Source: Campylobacter sp. MIT 97-5078 (GTDB lineage: Bacteria > Campylobacterota > Campylobacteria > Campylobacterales > Campylobacteraceae). From it: DNA of 64,000 bases. Positions within the stretch are counted from its first letter, which is position 1, and every line of letters begins with the position of its first letter. The position numbers and the translations under genes were made by a program. The notes below the pieces were generated by a model. That model was not told the origin of the DNA, ran no database searches, and worked only from the letters and a program-made list of their open reading frames with translations. The DNA lies in the NCBI RefSeq assembly GCF_006864455.1, contig NZ_QHLK01000008.1, positions 21,271 through 85,270 on the forward strand, read 5' to 3'. This document shows positions 1 to 10,206 of the stretch, one piece after another.

Positions 1-1
1 T

Positions 2-1198
2 TTGTTGCAATTAAAGTCAAGGCTACTTGCTCATAAAATGCTTATTTTAGCAAGCGTTGCGTTGATACTTATCATTTTGATCGTGTATTATTTCTTTTTC
101 TATAATACAAACACAAACTCTTATATCACTCAAGCCGTGAGCAGAACCAACATAGAACAAAGCATAGAAGCAGTAGGCGAAGTGTATGCTAAAGAACAAG
201 TTGATGTGGGCGCTCAAGTAAGCGGGCAGATTATCAAACTTTATGTAGATATTGGTGATAGGGTTAAGGTTGGGGATTTAATCGCTCAAATTGATAAAGA
301 CAAACAGCAAAACGAGCTTGATATCACCAAAGCCCAGCTTGAAAGCACAAAAGCAAATTTAGAAAGTAAAAAAGTCGCCCTTGAAATTGCTGATAATCAA
401 TACAAAAGAGAGCAAAAGCTTTATGAAAGCAAAGCAACTTCGCTTGAAAGCCTAGAAAGTCTAAAAAACAATTTTTATACTTTAAAAGCAAATGTTGCAG
501 AGCTTGAGGCTCAAGTTGTCCAGCTTGAAATCAGCCTTAAAAACGCCCAAAAAGATTTAGGTTACACCACCATAACAGCTCCAATGAATGGCATTATCAT
601 CAATGTCGCTGTTGATGAAGGACAAACCGTAAATGCTAATCAAAACACACCAACCATAGTAAAAATTGCAAATTTAGACGAAATGGAAGTGCGTATGGAA
701 ATCGCTGAAGCTGATGTAAGTAAGATCAAAGTCGGCACAGCTGTAAAATTTGCCACCTTAAATGATCCAGATACTAAATACGACGCAAAGATAGCCAGTA
801 TAGATCCAGCAAATACGACGCAAAGTGATGCTACAAGTGGTGGAGCAAGCTCAAGTTCTAACTCAACAAATTCAAGTTCAGCAATTTATTATTATGCTCG
901 TTTTTTTGTGAAAAATAAAGATAATTTTTTACGCATAGGTATGAGCTTAGAAAATGAGATCATCGTTGCAAGTGCTTCAAATGTCATTGCTATACCAACT
1001 TATGCTATACAAAGCGATCAAAGGGGATATTATGCTTTGGTGCTTGAAAATAAAAAGCCTGTAAAACGCTATATAAAACTTGGTATCAAAGATAGCTTAA
1101 ATACCCAAATCACAGAAGGTTTAAGCGAAAATGATACCTTAATCGTAGGTGATTTGAATGCTAAAAGTAGTTCAAGCATAAGAATGGGTCCTCGTTAA
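2..1198 (+). CDS. macA: MacA-like periplasmic adaptor of an ABC efflux pump
   Basis: Membrane-fusion (HlyD/RND-adaptor) protein that links the MacB transporter to an outer-membrane channel. A single N-terminal membrane helix lies at residues 13-34. A lipoyl/barrel-sandwich half follows ([20 protein letters not shown], about 67-86), then a helical hairpin at about 98-190, the second lipoyl half ([20 protein letters not shown]) and a beta-barrel with a Ser/Asn-rich insert near 277-297. The stop is one base before macB, so the two are co-transcribed. The window opens at this gene: the first codon is TTG at position 2, but an ATG at 38, just before the membrane helix, or a start upstream of the window are equally possible. 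Product certain, 5' end not. Confidence 0.9.
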   Translation: MLQLKSRLLAHKMLILASVALILIILIVYYFFFYNTNTNSYITQAVSRTNIEQSIEAVGEVYAKEQVDVGAQVSGQIIKLYVDIGDRVKVGDLIAQIDKDKQQNELDITKAQLESTKANLESKKVALEIADNQYKREQKLYESKATSLESLESLKNNFYTLKANVAELEAQVVQLEISLKNAQKDLGYTTITAPMNGIIINVAVDEGQTVNANQNTPTIVKIANLDEMEVRMEIAEADVSKIKVGTAVKFATLNDPDTKYDAKIASIDPANTTQSDATSGGASSSSNSTNSSSAIYYYARFFVKNKDNFLRIGMSLENEIIVASASNVIAIPTYAIQSDQRGYYALVLENKKPVKRYIKLGIKDSLNTQITEGLSENDTLIVGDLNAKSSSSIRMGPR

Positions 1199-1199
1199 G

Positions 1200-3161
1200 A
1201 TGATCAGTCTTGAAAATATTTATAAGCAAATCGGACAAACACCGATTTTACAAAGCATAAATCTACACATTGAAAAAGGCGAATTTGTCGCTATAATAGG
1301 ACAAAGTGGAAGTGGTAAAACTTCACTTTTAAATATCATCGGCACGCTTGATGAACCAAGCTCTGGTTTTTATCGTTTTCAAGATTATGAAGTAACGATG
1401 ATGAGTAAAGATGAAAAAGCAAGATTAAGACGCGAAAAAATAGGCTTTATCTTTCAACGTTATAACCTTTTAAGTCTGCTTAGTGCCAAAGAAAATGTTG
1501 CTTTACCAGCTGTATATGCAGGCAAAAGCACAGAATCAAGGAATACAAGAGCAAAAGAGCTTTTAAAGGAACTTGAACTTGATCACAAACTTGATTCTAA
1601 GCCAAATGAACTCAGTGGCGGACAGCAGCAAAGAGTAAGTATAGCAAGAGCGTTGATGAATGGAGGAGAGCTTATCTTAGCTGATGAACCAACTGGGGCA
1701 CTAGATAGTAAAAGTGGCGTGATGGTGCTTGAAATTTTAAAAGAACTTAATGCCAAAGGACACACTATAATCCTTGTAACACATGATCCAAGTATAGCCG
1801 CACAAGCAAAAAGAATCATAGAAATCAAAGACGGACAAATCATCAAAGATAGCCAAAACAGAACTCAAACAACCCAAAATAAAGACTTAAATTTACCAAA
1901 ACACATCTCAAAAACAAGCATACAAGCAATGCCTAGTGAAAGAAAAACTTATAATTTGCTTAAAAATCAGCTTTTTGAATGCTTCAAAATCGCTTATTCA
2001 TCAATCATCGCTCATAAACTTCGCTCGCTTTTAACCATGCTTGGTATCATCATAGGTATAGCCTCAGTTGTTTGTGTTGTCGCACTTGGGCTTGGCTCTC
2101 AAGAGCAAGTTTTAGCCTCCATTTCAAGACTTGGGACAAATACGATAGAAATAAGAGCTGGTAAGGGTTTTGGCGATATTCGTTCGGGGAAAACAAGGCT
2201 TAATTTAAGCGATGTAAGCACCTTAAGAAGCCTTCCTTATCTTGAAGCGGTTGAGCCTCAAGATGATACGAGCGGAACTATAGTATATAAAAATATCATG
2301 CTTAATGCTAGGGCTGAAGGCGTGGGGATAAACGAATTTAGCATAAAGGGCTATGAGCTTGAGCTTGGGCGGATTTTAAATGAATATGATATAGCCACAA
2401 GTGCAAATGTCGCTGTGATCGATTATAATGGACGCAATGCTTTATTTAAGGATATGGCTGTAGATGAAATTCTAGGCAAGGTGTTTATCTTTGCTAATAA
2501 AGCTTTTAAGGTTATTGGGGTGTTGAAAAAGGACCTTAACCGAAGGGTTGAGGATACGACTATACGAATTTATATACCTTTTTCAACGCTGATTAATAAG
2601 CTTACTGGAGATAAATTACTTAATGAGATCGTGGCTAAAGTCAAAGATGATGCTTCTCCAAGCGTGGCTGAGCAAGCTATCATCAGGGTTTTAGAGATTA
2701 AAAGAGGACAAAAAGACTTTTTTACCATCAATTCAGACGCCATTCGTCAAAGTATAGAAGAAAACACAAGAACAATGACAATTTTAATCACTTCAATCGC
2801 CCTTATTGCTTTAATCGTCGGTGGTATAGGAGTGATGAATATCATGCTTGTTTCAGTAAGTGAGCGCACAAGAGAGATTGGCATAAGAATGGCAATAGGA
2901 GCTCGAAAAGAAGATATTTTAATGCAGTTTTTAATCGAAGCGATTATGATATGTTGCTTAGGAGCTGTGCTTGGAATTTTGCTTTCCTTTGCTGTAGTGC
3001 AAGCTTTTAATGTGTTAAGTCCTGATTTTAAGATGATTGTTTCAATTTCTTCAGTATTTTTAGGACTTTTAAGCTCGGTATTTATAGGCATTGTTTTTGG
3101 CTTTTTCCCAGCTAAAAATGCAGCAAATTTAAATCCTATCAATGCCTTATCAAAGGAGTAA
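1200..3161 (+). CDS. macB: MacB-type ABC transporter (ATPase-permease fusion)
   Basis: Inner-membrane ABC transporter of the MacB family, which drives export of macrolides or other substrates from the periplasm through MacA and a TolC-like channel. The N-terminal ATPase shows Walker [10 protein letters not shown] (34-42), signature LSGGQQQR (138-145) and Walker [10 protein letters not shown] with D162/E163. A membrane helix follows at about 275-297, then a large periplasmic domain (300-520) and three C-terminal FtsX-type helices with [15 protein letters not shown] before the second. Length fits the family (about 650 residues). It starts one base after the macA stop and is followed after 4 bases by the outer-membrane component. 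Confidence 0.96.
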   Translation: MISLENIYKQIGQTPILQSINLHIEKGEFVAIIGQSGSGKTSLLNIIGTLDEPSSGFYRFQDYEVTMMSKDEKARLRREKIGFIFQRYNLLSLLSAKENVALPAVYAGKSTESRNTRAKELLKELELDHKLDSKPNELSGGQQQRVSIARALMNGGELILADEPTGALDSKSGVMVLEILKELNAKGHTIILVTHDPSIAAQAKRIIEIKDGQIIKDSQNRTQTTQNKDLNLPKHISKTSIQAMPSERKTYNLLKNQLFECFKIAYSSIIAHKLRSLLTMLGIIIGIASVVCVVALGLGSQEQVLASISRLGTNTIEIRAGKGFGDIRSGKTRLNLSDVSTLRSLPYLEAVEPQDDTSGTIVYKNIMLNARAEGVGINEFSIKGYELELGRILNEYDIATSANVAVIDYNGRNALFKDMAVDEILGKVFIFANKAFKVIGVLKKDLNRRVEDTTIRIYIPFSTLINKLTGDKLLNEIVAKVKDDASPSVAEQAIIRVLEIKRGQKDFFTINSDAIRQSIEENTRTMTILITSIALIALIVGGIGVMNIMLVSVSERTREIGIRMAIGARKEDILMQFLIEAIMICCLGAVLGILLSFAVVQAFNVLSPDFKMIVSISSVFLGLLSSVFIGIVFGFFPAKNAANLNPINALSKE

Positions 3162-3165
3162 TAAA

Positions 3166-4515
3166 ATGAAAATCTTATATACTTTTATCTTAAGCATTTT
3201 TTTCTTAGCTTGCTTTCACACAAAAGAGCTTAATCTCAAGCAACATGAACTCACACAAAGCGAGCAAAGAACACTAAAAATCAATGAAAATTGGTGGCAA
3301 GAGTATGAAAATCAAAAGCTTAATGCCCTTATGCAAGCTATACTTGAAAATAACAGCGAACTTAATGTTGCAAGGATAAATCTACTCAGTGCTATTGCAA
3401 GATATGATTTAATCAATTTTGATCTTTATCCTACTTTAAGTGGAAATTTAGGAGCAAGTGTAGCAAAAGATTTGAACTTAGGCACAAATTCGCAAAATTT
3501 TTCAAATGCTTTAAATTTAAATTATGAGCTTGATGTTTATGGCAAAATTTATGATGAACGAAAAGCAAATGAGTTTAGCGTAAAAGCAAGTGAGTTTGAT
3601 CTTGAAAGTTTAAAATTAAGCCTTATTAATTCAAGTATAGATAATATCTTTGATTTGGCGTATTTTAACGACGTGGAAAGCCTTTTAAGTGAGTATTTAA
3701 GTAACTTAGAGCAAATGAAAGAAATTTATGCTCTAAAATATGAGCTTGGTAAGATAGAAGAGCTTGATTTGCTTAATATAGAGCAAAGTTTGCTTAATGC
3801 CAGACAAAATTTACTCAGCAACGCACAAAATAAAGAACTTACAATTAAAAACCTTAAAGATTTACTTGGAGCAAAGCAAAATTTTGCACTTATAAATTCT
3901 TTTGACACGCTTAGATTAGCTGATTTTAAGGACTTGAGCTTAAATTTTGATCTTCCTTTGGCTCTTTTCGCATACAGACCAGATATAAAATCAAAAGCAA
4001 GCTCACTTCAAGGGGCTTTTTTAAACATTAACGTGGCTGAAAAATCAATGTTTCCAAGCATAAGTCTAGGCTCAAGTTTAAGCGGGGGTAATGAAAACTT
4101 AAGTCAAAACTTTAAACTTCTTACTTTGGGTGGAAATTTACAGATCAGCTTACCTTTTTTAGACTATGGCAGGGTAAGACAAAATATCAAAATTTCACGT
4201 CTTGCATATGAAGCTTTAAGACTTGAATACGAACAAAGCTTGCAAACGGCAATCAATGAGTTTTATTTATGTTATAAAGACTATGAATTTTACAATAAAC
4301 TCTTAGCAAATATCAAACTCATCAATGAAAAACAAGAAAAAATAACCCTTGCTTACGCTCAAAAATACAATCTTGGCAAAAGCGAACTTAAAGACTATCT
4401 TGACGCTAAAAATAGCCTTATCAGCTCAGCTCAAGAGCTTTTAAGATCAAGGTTAAATGTCTTAAAAACGACAAATTTATATTATAAAATCACCACCGTA
4501 AAGCTGGAAAATTAA
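3166..4515 (+). CDS. TolC/NodT-family outer-membrane efflux lipoprotein
   Basis: Outer-membrane channel of the tripartite pump with MacA and MacB. I chose the ATG at 3166 because AAGGAG (3153-3158) lies 7 bases upstream, giving 449 residues; an upstream ATG at 3142 lies inside macB. The N-terminus is a lipoprotein signal ending in FFLAC, with Cys16 as the probable lipidated residue. Two internally repeated OEP domains follow, each with long helical stretches and a short strand pair (SGNLGASVAKDLNLG in the first, SLGSSLSGGNENLS in the second), as in CmeC/NodT proteins. Substrate is not predictable. Confident as a family call; the residue at -3 of the lipobox (Phe) is slightly atypical. Confidence 0.9.
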   Translation: MKILYTFILSIFFLACFHTKELNLKQHELTQSEQRTLKINENWWQEYENQKLNALMQAILENNSELNVARINLLSAIARYDLINFDLYPTLSGNLGASVAKDLNLGTNSQNFSNALNLNYELDVYGKIYDERKANEFSVKASEFDLESLKLSLINSSIDNIFDLAYFNDVESLLSEYLSNLEQMKEIYALKYELGKIEELDLLNIEQSLLNARQNLLSNAQNKELTIKNLKDLLGAKQNFALINSFDTLRLADFKDLSLNFDLPLALFAYRPDIKSKASSLQGAFLNINVAEKSMFPSISLGSSLSGGNENLSQNFKLLTLGGNLQISLPFLDYGRVRQNIKISRLAYEALRLEYEQSLQTAINEFYLCYKDYEFYNKLLANIKLINEKQEKITLAYAQKYNLGKSELKDYLDAKNSLISSAQELLRSRLNVLKTTNLYYKITTVKLEN

Positions 4516-4557
4516 ATAATGTAAAAATAAGCAAATTTTAAACAAAAACTTACAAAG

Positions 4558-4563
4558 TATAAT
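4558..4563 (+). promoter_or_regulatory. Probable -10 box of the hyd operon
   Basis: A perfect TATAAT about 117 bases before hydA, in AT-rich DNA with no -35 consensus, as usual for Campylobacter sigma-70 promoters. The 164-base gap between the TolC-like gene and hydA contains nothing else that I recognise. Confidence 0.55.
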
Positions 4564-4679
4564 TCTACTCGTGTTTATTTTTCACACGTTTAAAAATAAA
4601 TTATCAAAATTAAACTAAAATTAATAAATCTTATCTTATCATTAACTTATTCAAATAAAAAACCAAAAAAGGGGTAAAA

Positions 4680-5819
4680 ATGACTTTTAAAGAACTAGAA
4701 GCTCGTTTAAAAGAGCTTGAAAGCTTGCCTTCTATGAAAGGAAATTCTTCTATACCCAAAGCTTTAGAAGAAGCTGGATTTTCAAGAAGAGATTTTATGA
4801 AATGGGCTGGGGCAATGACGGCGTTTTTAGCCTTACCTGCAAGCTTTGCACCTATGGTAGCAAGGGCTGCAGAACTTACTGATCGCGTGCCTGTTATATG
4901 GCTACATATGGCTGAGTGTACAGGTTGTAGTGAAAGCTTACTAAGAAGCGATACGCCAACCATTGATAGCCTTATTTTTGACTACATCTCTTTAGAATAT
5001 CATGAAACCGTTATGGCAGCTTCTGGTTGGCAAGCTGAAGAGAATTTAGAATCAGCTATTGAAAAATACAAAGGTAATTATTTTTTAATGGTTGAGGGAG
5101 GAATTCCATTTGGAGATACAGAAAACTATCTTACTATAGGACCTTACGCTAAAACGGGCAGACAAATCGCTACTGAAGCCTGTAATAACGCTAAAGCCAT
5201 CCTTGCTATAGGCACTTGTTCAAGCTTTGGTGGCATTCAAGCAGCCCACCCAAATCCAAGCAATGCGAAACCTTTGCACAAAATCACAAACAAAGAAGTG
5301 ATTAATGTTCCGGGCTGTCCGCCAAGTGAAAAAAATATAGTTGGCAATGTGCTTCAGTTTTTACTCTTTGGCAAGCCAGCTTTAGATGTTTATAATCGTC
5401 CAAAATGGGCTTACGGCTTAAGAATTCACGACCTTTGCGAAAGAAGGGGACATTTTGATGCGGGCGAATTTGTCGAACATTTTGGCGATGAGGGAGCAAA
5501 AAATGGATATTGTCTGTATAAAATGGGTTGCAAAGGACCTTATACTTTCAACAATTGTTCAAGAGAAAGATTTAACCAGCACACTTCTTGGCCTATCCAA
5601 TCAGGACATGGCTGTATAGGTTGTTCTGAGCCAAATTTCTGGGATACCATGCAACCTTTTGAAAAACCTTTGGCAAGCCACCAATTTAACAGCGTATTTG
5701 GTAGTTTGGGTTCTGATTCTATGGCTGATAAAATCGGTATAGGAGTGCTTTGTCTTACAGGCGTAGCTATAGCTGCTCACGCTGCAATTGCAACTATGAA
5801 AAAAGGAAATGAGGAATAA
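4680..5819 (+). CDS. hydA: [NiFe] uptake hydrogenase small subunit
   Basis: Electron-transferring small subunit of the membrane-bound, periplasm-facing [NiFe] hydrogenase, which oxidises H2 and feeds the quinone pool. It carries a twin-arginine signal, SRRDFMK at 35-41, followed by a hydrophobic segment ending PMVARAA; the tail before it is unusually long but common in Epsilonproteobacteria. Cluster-binding cysteines are visible in ECTGCSES, IGTCSSFGG, PGCPPSE, DLCERR, YKMGCKGP, FNNCS and GHGCIGCSEP. A C-terminal membrane anchor (GIGVLCLTGVAIAAHAAIAT) precedes a charged tail. Start ATG has a GGGG-type ribosome site. First gene of hydABCD. Confidence 0.97.
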   Translation: MTFKELEARLKELESLPSMKGNSSIPKALEEAGFSRRDFMKWAGAMTAFLALPASFAPMVARAAELTDRVPVIWLHMAECTGCSESLLRSDTPTIDSLIFDYISLEYHETVMAASGWQAEENLESAIEKYKGNYFLMVEGGIPFGDTENYLTIGPYAKTGRQIATEACNNAKAILAIGTCSSFGGIQAAHPNPSNAKPLHKITNKEVINVPGCPPSEKNIVGNVLQFLLFGKPALDVYNRPKWAYGLRIHDLCERRGHFDAGEFVEHFGDEGAKNGYCLYKMGCKGPYTFNNCSRERFNQHTSWPIQSGHGCIGCSEPNFWDTMQPFEKPLASHQFNSVFGSLGSDSMADKIGIGVLCLTGVAIAAHAAIATMKKGNEE

Positions 5820-5821
5820 AA

Positions 5822-7537
5822 ATGAGTCAAAAAATTATTGTAGATCCTATTACAAGAATAGAAGGACACCTTAGAATTGAAGTTGTTGTTGATGAAAATA
5901 ATGTCGTCAAAGAAGCGTATTCTGGCTCAACTTTATGGCGTGGTATAGAAGTTATCGTTAAAGGACGCGATCCAAGAGATGCTGGCTTTTTAACACAAAG
6001 AATTTGCGGGGTTTGCACCTTTTCTCACTACAAAGCAGGTGTTGCAGCAGTTGAAAACGCTCTTGGCATTACACCTCCGCTTAATGCTCTTTTAACAAGA
6101 ACATTAATGAACTCAGCCCTTTTCTTACACGACCATATAGTGCATTTTTATCAACTCCACGCACTTGACTGGGTAGATATAGTTTCAGCTTTAAGTGCTG
6201 ATGTGAAAAAAGCAAGTGATTTGGCTTTTACTTTCACTCCAAATCCTTATGCAACTGGAGCTGATAAACTCCTAGAAGTGCAAAAAAGAGTAAAAACCTT
6301 TGTAGATAAGGGCAATCTTGGACCTTTTGCAAACGCATATTATGGACACTCAACTTACCACTTAAGTCCAGAGGAAAATCTTATCGCTTTATCTCATTAT
6401 CTTGAATGTTTAAGAATACAAAGGATTATCGCTCAATGTATGGCTATTTTTGGTGCTAAAAATCCACACCCGCAAAGCTTAACAGTCGGCGGTGTAACTT
6501 GCGTTATGGATCTTTTAAGTCCAGCTAGAATGGGCGAGTATCTAGAAAAATTCAAAGAAGTAGCTGACTTTGTAAACCGTGCGTATTATCCAGATTTAAT
6601 TATGGCCGGGAAAAAATACGCTACAGAAGCAAGTGTGGTTAATGATGTGGGCGTGCCAAATTTATTCACTTTCCAAGAATTTCAACTTGGGGCAAATGAA
6701 TGGCTCTTTGAAAGTGGCATCATTAAAAATGGCGATTTAAGCAAGGCTTATGAGGTAGAAGAAGATAAGATTACTGAAGAAGCAACGCATTCTTGGTATA
6801 AAAATGATGCTCCTTTGCACCCTTACGATGGTGAAACTGAGCCAAATTATACTGGACTTGTTGATGGTGAGAGCATAGATCATCACGGCAAAGTTGTTAA
6901 AACAAAGAATTTCAACACAGCAGGCAAATATAGCTGGATCAAAGCACCAAGATATGATGGCGAAGCTATGCAAGTAGGACCTTTAGCAAATATAGCTGTA
7001 AATTATGTCAAGGGCAACAAATATGTCGTGCCGGTTGTTGATGGGTTCTTAAAAGCAACAGGACTTCCTATAACAGCCGTTTTAAGCACACTTGGAAGAA
7101 CCGCAGCTCGTTGTATAGAAGCAAAGGTTGTCGCTGATAATACTCTTATAGCGTTTAATAATTTGGTTGAGAATTTAAAAACAGATCAAAGCACTTGTGC
7201 ACCTTATGTCATCGATCCAAACAAAGAGTATAAAGGACGATATATAGGGAATGTGCCAAGAGGAACACTTTCTCATTGGTGCAGGATCAAAAACGGCGTG
7301 ATTGAAAATTGGCAAGCTGTGGTGCCAAGCACTTGGAATGCTTCTCCAAAAGATAGCAAAGGCAAAGGCGGAAGCTATGAAGAATGCCTCATAGGACTTA
7401 AAATAGCCGATGTCAAACAACCGCTTGAAATCATACGCAAAATTCACTCTTATGATCCTTGCATAGCGTGTTCTGTGCATGTTATGGATACTAAAGGCAA
7501 TGATTTAAGCGAATACAAAGTAAACGTAAATGTCTAA
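5822..7537 (+). CDS. hydB: [NiFe] uptake hydrogenase large subunit
   Basis: Catalytic subunit holding the NiFe(CN)2CO centre. Both nickel-binding pairs are present: RICGVCTFSH near residue 60 and DPCIACSVH near the C-terminus (Cys547, Cys550, His553). The 18 residues after His553 match the tail that the maturation endopeptidase removes once nickel is inserted, so the protein is made as a precursor and depends on hydD downstream and on Hyp proteins encoded elsewhere. It is carried to the periplasm with HydA by the Tat system. It starts 2 bases after hydA and overlaps the annotated 5' end of hydC. Full length, 571 residues. Confidence 0.98.
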   Translation: MSQKIIVDPITRIEGHLRIEVVVDENNVVKEAYSGSTLWRGIEVIVKGRDPRDAGFLTQRICGVCTFSHYKAGVAAVENALGITPPLNALLTRTLMNSALFLHDHIVHFYQLHALDWVDIVSALSADVKKASDLAFTFTPNPYATGADKLLEVQKRVKTFVDKGNLGPFANAYYGHSTYHLSPEENLIALSHYLECLRIQRIIAQCMAIFGAKNPHPQSLTVGGVTCVMDLLSPARMGEYLEKFKEVADFVNRAYYPDLIMAGKKYATEASVVNDVGVPNLFTFQEFQLGANEWLFESGIIKNGDLSKAYEVEEDKITEEATHSWYKNDAPLHPYDGETEPNYTGLVDGESIDHHGKVVKTKNFNTAGKYSWIKAPRYDGEAMQVGPLANIAVNYVKGNKYVVPVVDGFLKATGLPITAVLSTLGRTAARCIEAKVVADNTLIAFNNLVENLKTDQSTCAPYVIDPNKEYKGRYIGNVPRGTLSHWCRIKNGVIENWQAVVPSTWNASPKDSKGKGGSYEECLIGLKIADVKQPLEIIRKIHSYDPCIACSVHVMDTKGNDLSEYKVNVNV

Positions 7538-7547
7538 GGAGCTTCAC

Positions 7548-8270
7548 ATGAAAGAAAAAATTGCACTCAATAGCCTAAGACCTGATCTTGACGGACAGCC
7601 TCGACGAACTGAATATGAATTTAGCATAGGTTTGCGTGTTGCACATTGGCTTAGAGCTATTAGCATAGTAATTTTAGTAGGCACAGGCTTTTACCTTTCT
7701 TATGTGTTTCAAAGCCCTATAAGCAATGGCGAACCAACAAATTTTATGCAGGCAAAATACCGCTTTGTGCATGAAGTTGCTGGCTTTATCTTGCTTTCTT
7801 GTATTCTTTTCAAGGTATATTTGTTCTTCTTTGATAGAATCAGCCACAAAGAACGCGTCAGTCTTAAAGATACACTTAACCCAAAAGTATGGATAGAACA
7901 GCTCAAATTCTATCTTTTCATAGGCAAACACCCACATTTAAAAGGTTGTTATAATCCTTTGCAGTTTGCAACTTATACTCTTTTTTATGCGGTTATGTTT
8001 GGTATCATTATCACAGGGCTTACTTTATATGTGCATGTATATCATGACGGACTTGGTGGCTTTTTGTATGGCATACTTCGCCCTATAGAAGCTATGCTTG
8101 GCGGATTAGCTGAAGTTCGCATTTATCATAGGCTTTTAATGTGGGTTGTTATTGTTTTTGTGCCTATACACATTTATATGGCTGTATTTAACTCGCTTAA
8201 AGGTAAAGATGGTAGTTTAGATGCTATATTTAGTGGCTATAAATACATAAGAGATGATCAAAGATTTTAA
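7548..8270 (+). CDS. hydC: Hydrogenase cytochrome b subunit
   Basis: Di-haem cytochrome b (HyaC/HydC family) that anchors HydAB and passes electrons to menaquinone. About four membrane helices are visible (AISIVILVGTGFYLSYVF, FILLSCILFKVYLFFF, LFYAVMFGIIITGLTLYVHV, LLMWVVIVFVPIHIYMAVF). Candidate haem ligands are His in GLRVAHWLRA, the FVHEVAGF helix and the RIYHRLLMWVV and FVPIHIYMAVF helices. An ATG at 7530 overlaps the hydB end, but TAAGGAG (7535-7541) sits correctly only for the ATG at 7548, giving 240 residues. The stop shares one base with hydD. Confidence 0.93.
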   Translation: MKEKIALNSLRPDLDGQPRRTEYEFSIGLRVAHWLRAISIVILVGTGFYLSYVFQSPISNGEPTNFMQAKYRFVHEVAGFILLSCILFKVYLFFFDRISHKERVSLKDTLNPKVWIEQLKFYLFIGKHPHLKGCYNPLQFATYTLFYAVMFGIIITGLTLYVHVYHDGLGGFLYGILRPIEAMLGGLAEVRIYHRLLMWVVIVFVPIHIYMAVFNSLKGKDGSLDAIFSGYKYIRDDQRF

Positions 8271-8806
8271 TGCGTTATCTTGTACTTGGTATAGGTAATA
8301 TTATGTTTGCCGATGAGGGCGTAGGCGTACATTTTGTAAAACTCATGCAAAAAAACTACACCTTTCATCACCCAAGTGCAAGCCTTGAATTTATGGACGG
8401 AGGCACCTTAGCCTTTCAGCTTAGTTACATACTTGCAGACTATGATAGGCTTATCATTGTAGATTGCTTAGAAGCTGATGATGCAAATATAGGTGATGTA
8501 TTTTTCTTTCCTTACTCAGCCATGCCAAAAAAAGTTTCTTGGAGTGGAAGTGCTCATGAGATAGAAATGCTTCAAACCCTGCAGTTTATGGAGCTAAATG
8601 GGGATTTACCCCAAACTCAAATTCTAGCTGTCATACCAAAACGCATAGAACCTATGAGTTTTAAGCTTTCAAACGAGCTTTTAAAGGCTATACCCCTAAT
8701 GCAAAAAACATTACTTGAATATCTTAGCAAAGAAGGCTTTAGCTATGAAAAAATAAGTGATTTTTCTATACAAGAACTTGCTGAAATTTCATATAAAAAT
8801 CCCTAA
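8270..8806 (+). CDS. hydD: Hydrogenase maturation endopeptidase
   Basis: HybD/HyaD-type protease that trims the C-terminal tail of HydB after nickel insertion. The N-terminus has the family signature LGIGNIMFADEGVGVH (nickel-contacting Glu in DEGVG), followed by LEFMDGGTLAFQL and IIVDCLEADD, with the second metal-contacting Asp. The His of SGSAHEIEML completes the expected triad. Length 178 residues is normal. It overlaps hydC by one base (TAATG) and closes the operon. The 212 bases after it, up to ctsF, are AT-rich with no gene or clear terminator. Confidence 0.95.
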   Translation: MRYLVLGIGNIMFADEGVGVHFVKLMQKNYTFHHPSASLEFMDGGTLAFQLSYILADYDRLIIVDCLEADDANIGDVFFFPYSAMPKKVSWSGSAHEIEMLQTLQFMELNGDLPQTQILAVIPKRIEPMSFKLSNELLKAIPLMQKTLLEYLSKEGFSYEKISDFSIQELAEISYKNP

Positions 8807-9018
8807 ACCACGTCTATTCATTTTTTTAATATAAATTTTTCAATTTAATACTTTTTTTTAAAAATGAAATTGAGGAAAATTAATCCGTTGTGCAAAAATT
8901 GAAACCAAGAATGAATTGGTTATTAAGCTTGCGATGACTAAATATTAGGTTATGATTCCCTTTCATTTCTCACAATGGAAAAAATCTGGTTTTTTTATGA
9001 TTTATTTTTTATTTTATA

Positions 9019-10206
9019 TCAAAAACTCACACCAGAATTAAGTTCCCACATCGGCAAGAAAATTCCTAAAGCCAAAAATAACACCAAAATTGCTACAAAA
9101 AGCGTCATTAAAGGCTCTAAAAGAAGTAAAAAAGTATTCATGATATGATTTTGTCTTAACTCGTAATACTCAGCGATTTTCGCACTCATCTCGTGAAGTT
9201 TTGAGCTTTTCATCGCTACGGCTAGCATAGACAAAACTATAGGCTCAAACAAACCCAGCCTCTTAAACGCCTCATCAAGCCTTAAACCTTGCTCACACAA
9301 CTCGTCTAGTTTTTGAAACTTTTCTTGCAAGAAAAGATTACTTAGGCTCATTCTTGCAAGTTTTAAAGAGTGCTGTAATGGCAACGCACTTTGCAAAAGC
9401 AGAGCAAAAATCATAAAAAAATGAGTGTTTTGATTATAAAAGATCAGCTTTGAGAAAAAAGGAAATTTTAGCAATAAAGCATGATTAAAATACGCAAAAT
9501 CGTGATTTTTCTTATACAAATACACAAAAAACATCAAAAACACACAGCAAAACACAAGCAAAGGTATGAAAAAGTCTTGCAAAAAATTATATATAGCCAG
9601 CATAAAACGCGTAACAAGAGGCAATTCGAGCTCAAAATCATCAAAGATAAGTTTAAATTCAGGCACTACAAAAAGCATTAAAGCACAAAATACCACAATC
9701 AAAGATACAAAAACAAATAAAGGATATGCTAAAGCTTTCTTAAGAAGTTTTATATTGTTTAAGCTTTTTTCTCTTAGTTCGCAAAGTCTTAAAAACACAC
9801 TAGCCAAATCCCCTGTATTCTCTCCCATCTTAATCAAGGCAAGCTCAGCCCTATCAAAAGCAAAACCAGAATTTTCAAAAGCTATGTTTAAGCTTTGTCC
9901 GCTTTGAAGAGCTTGGAGAATTCGTGTTAAAAAAAGCTTGATTTTAGCATCTTTGTGATGAGCTTTTAACTCTTTAAAAGCTAAAGATACGCTCACTCCA
10001 GCACCTAAAAGCAAGGAAAGCTCTTTAAAAAGCAAGGCTAAAATTTGTGGCTTTAAACTAAGATCAAAATACCTAAACTCCTCTATACGAAGGATGTTAA
10101 AGCCCTTAGCCCTAAGTTCATCTTGAACTTTTAGCTTGTTTTGAGCTTTGATGATAAGGCTTTTTGTTTTATTTTTAGACTTGATAAGAATACTAAATTT
10201 TTTCAT
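9019..10206 (-). CDS. ctsF: Type II secretion/competence inner-membrane protein CtsF
   Basis: PulF/GspF-family inner-membrane platform protein; in C. jejuni CtsF is needed for natural transformation. It has two repeated T2SSF domains, each a cytoplasmic helical bundle followed by membrane helices: first domain around 60-180 with helix LFVFVSLIVVFCALMLFVV, then FFIPLLVFCCVFLMFFVYLY, then a second domain ending in LEPLMTLFVAILVLFLALGIF. GVSVSLAFKEL and ENTGDLASV are typical GspF motifs. Its ATG overlaps the ctsE stop (ATGA), so translation is coupled. No clear terminator follows. Confidence 0.93.
   Translation of the reverse strand: MKKFSILIKSKNKTKSLIIKAQNKLKVQDELRAKGFNILRIEEFRYFDLSLKPQILALLFKELSLLLGAGVSVSLAFKELKAHHKDAKIKLFLTRILQALQSGQSLNIAFENSGFAFDRAELALIKMGENTGDLASVFLRLCELREKSLNNIKLLKKALAYPLFVFVSLIVVFCALMLFVVPEFKLIFDDFELELPLVTRFMLAIYNFLQDFFIPLLVFCCVFLMFFVYLYKKNHDFAYFNHALLLKFPFFSKLIFYNQNTHFFMIFALLLQSALPLQHSLKLARMSLSNLFLQEKFQKLDELCEQGLRLDEAFKRLGLFEPIVLSMLAVAMKSSKLHEMSAKIAEYYELRQNHIMNTFLLLLEPLMTLFVAILVLFLALGIFLPMWELNSGVSF

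Noticed and set aside
7530..7547. Upstream ATG start for hydC
   Set aside because: The ribosome site TAAGGAG lies after this ATG, so translation more probably starts at 7548.
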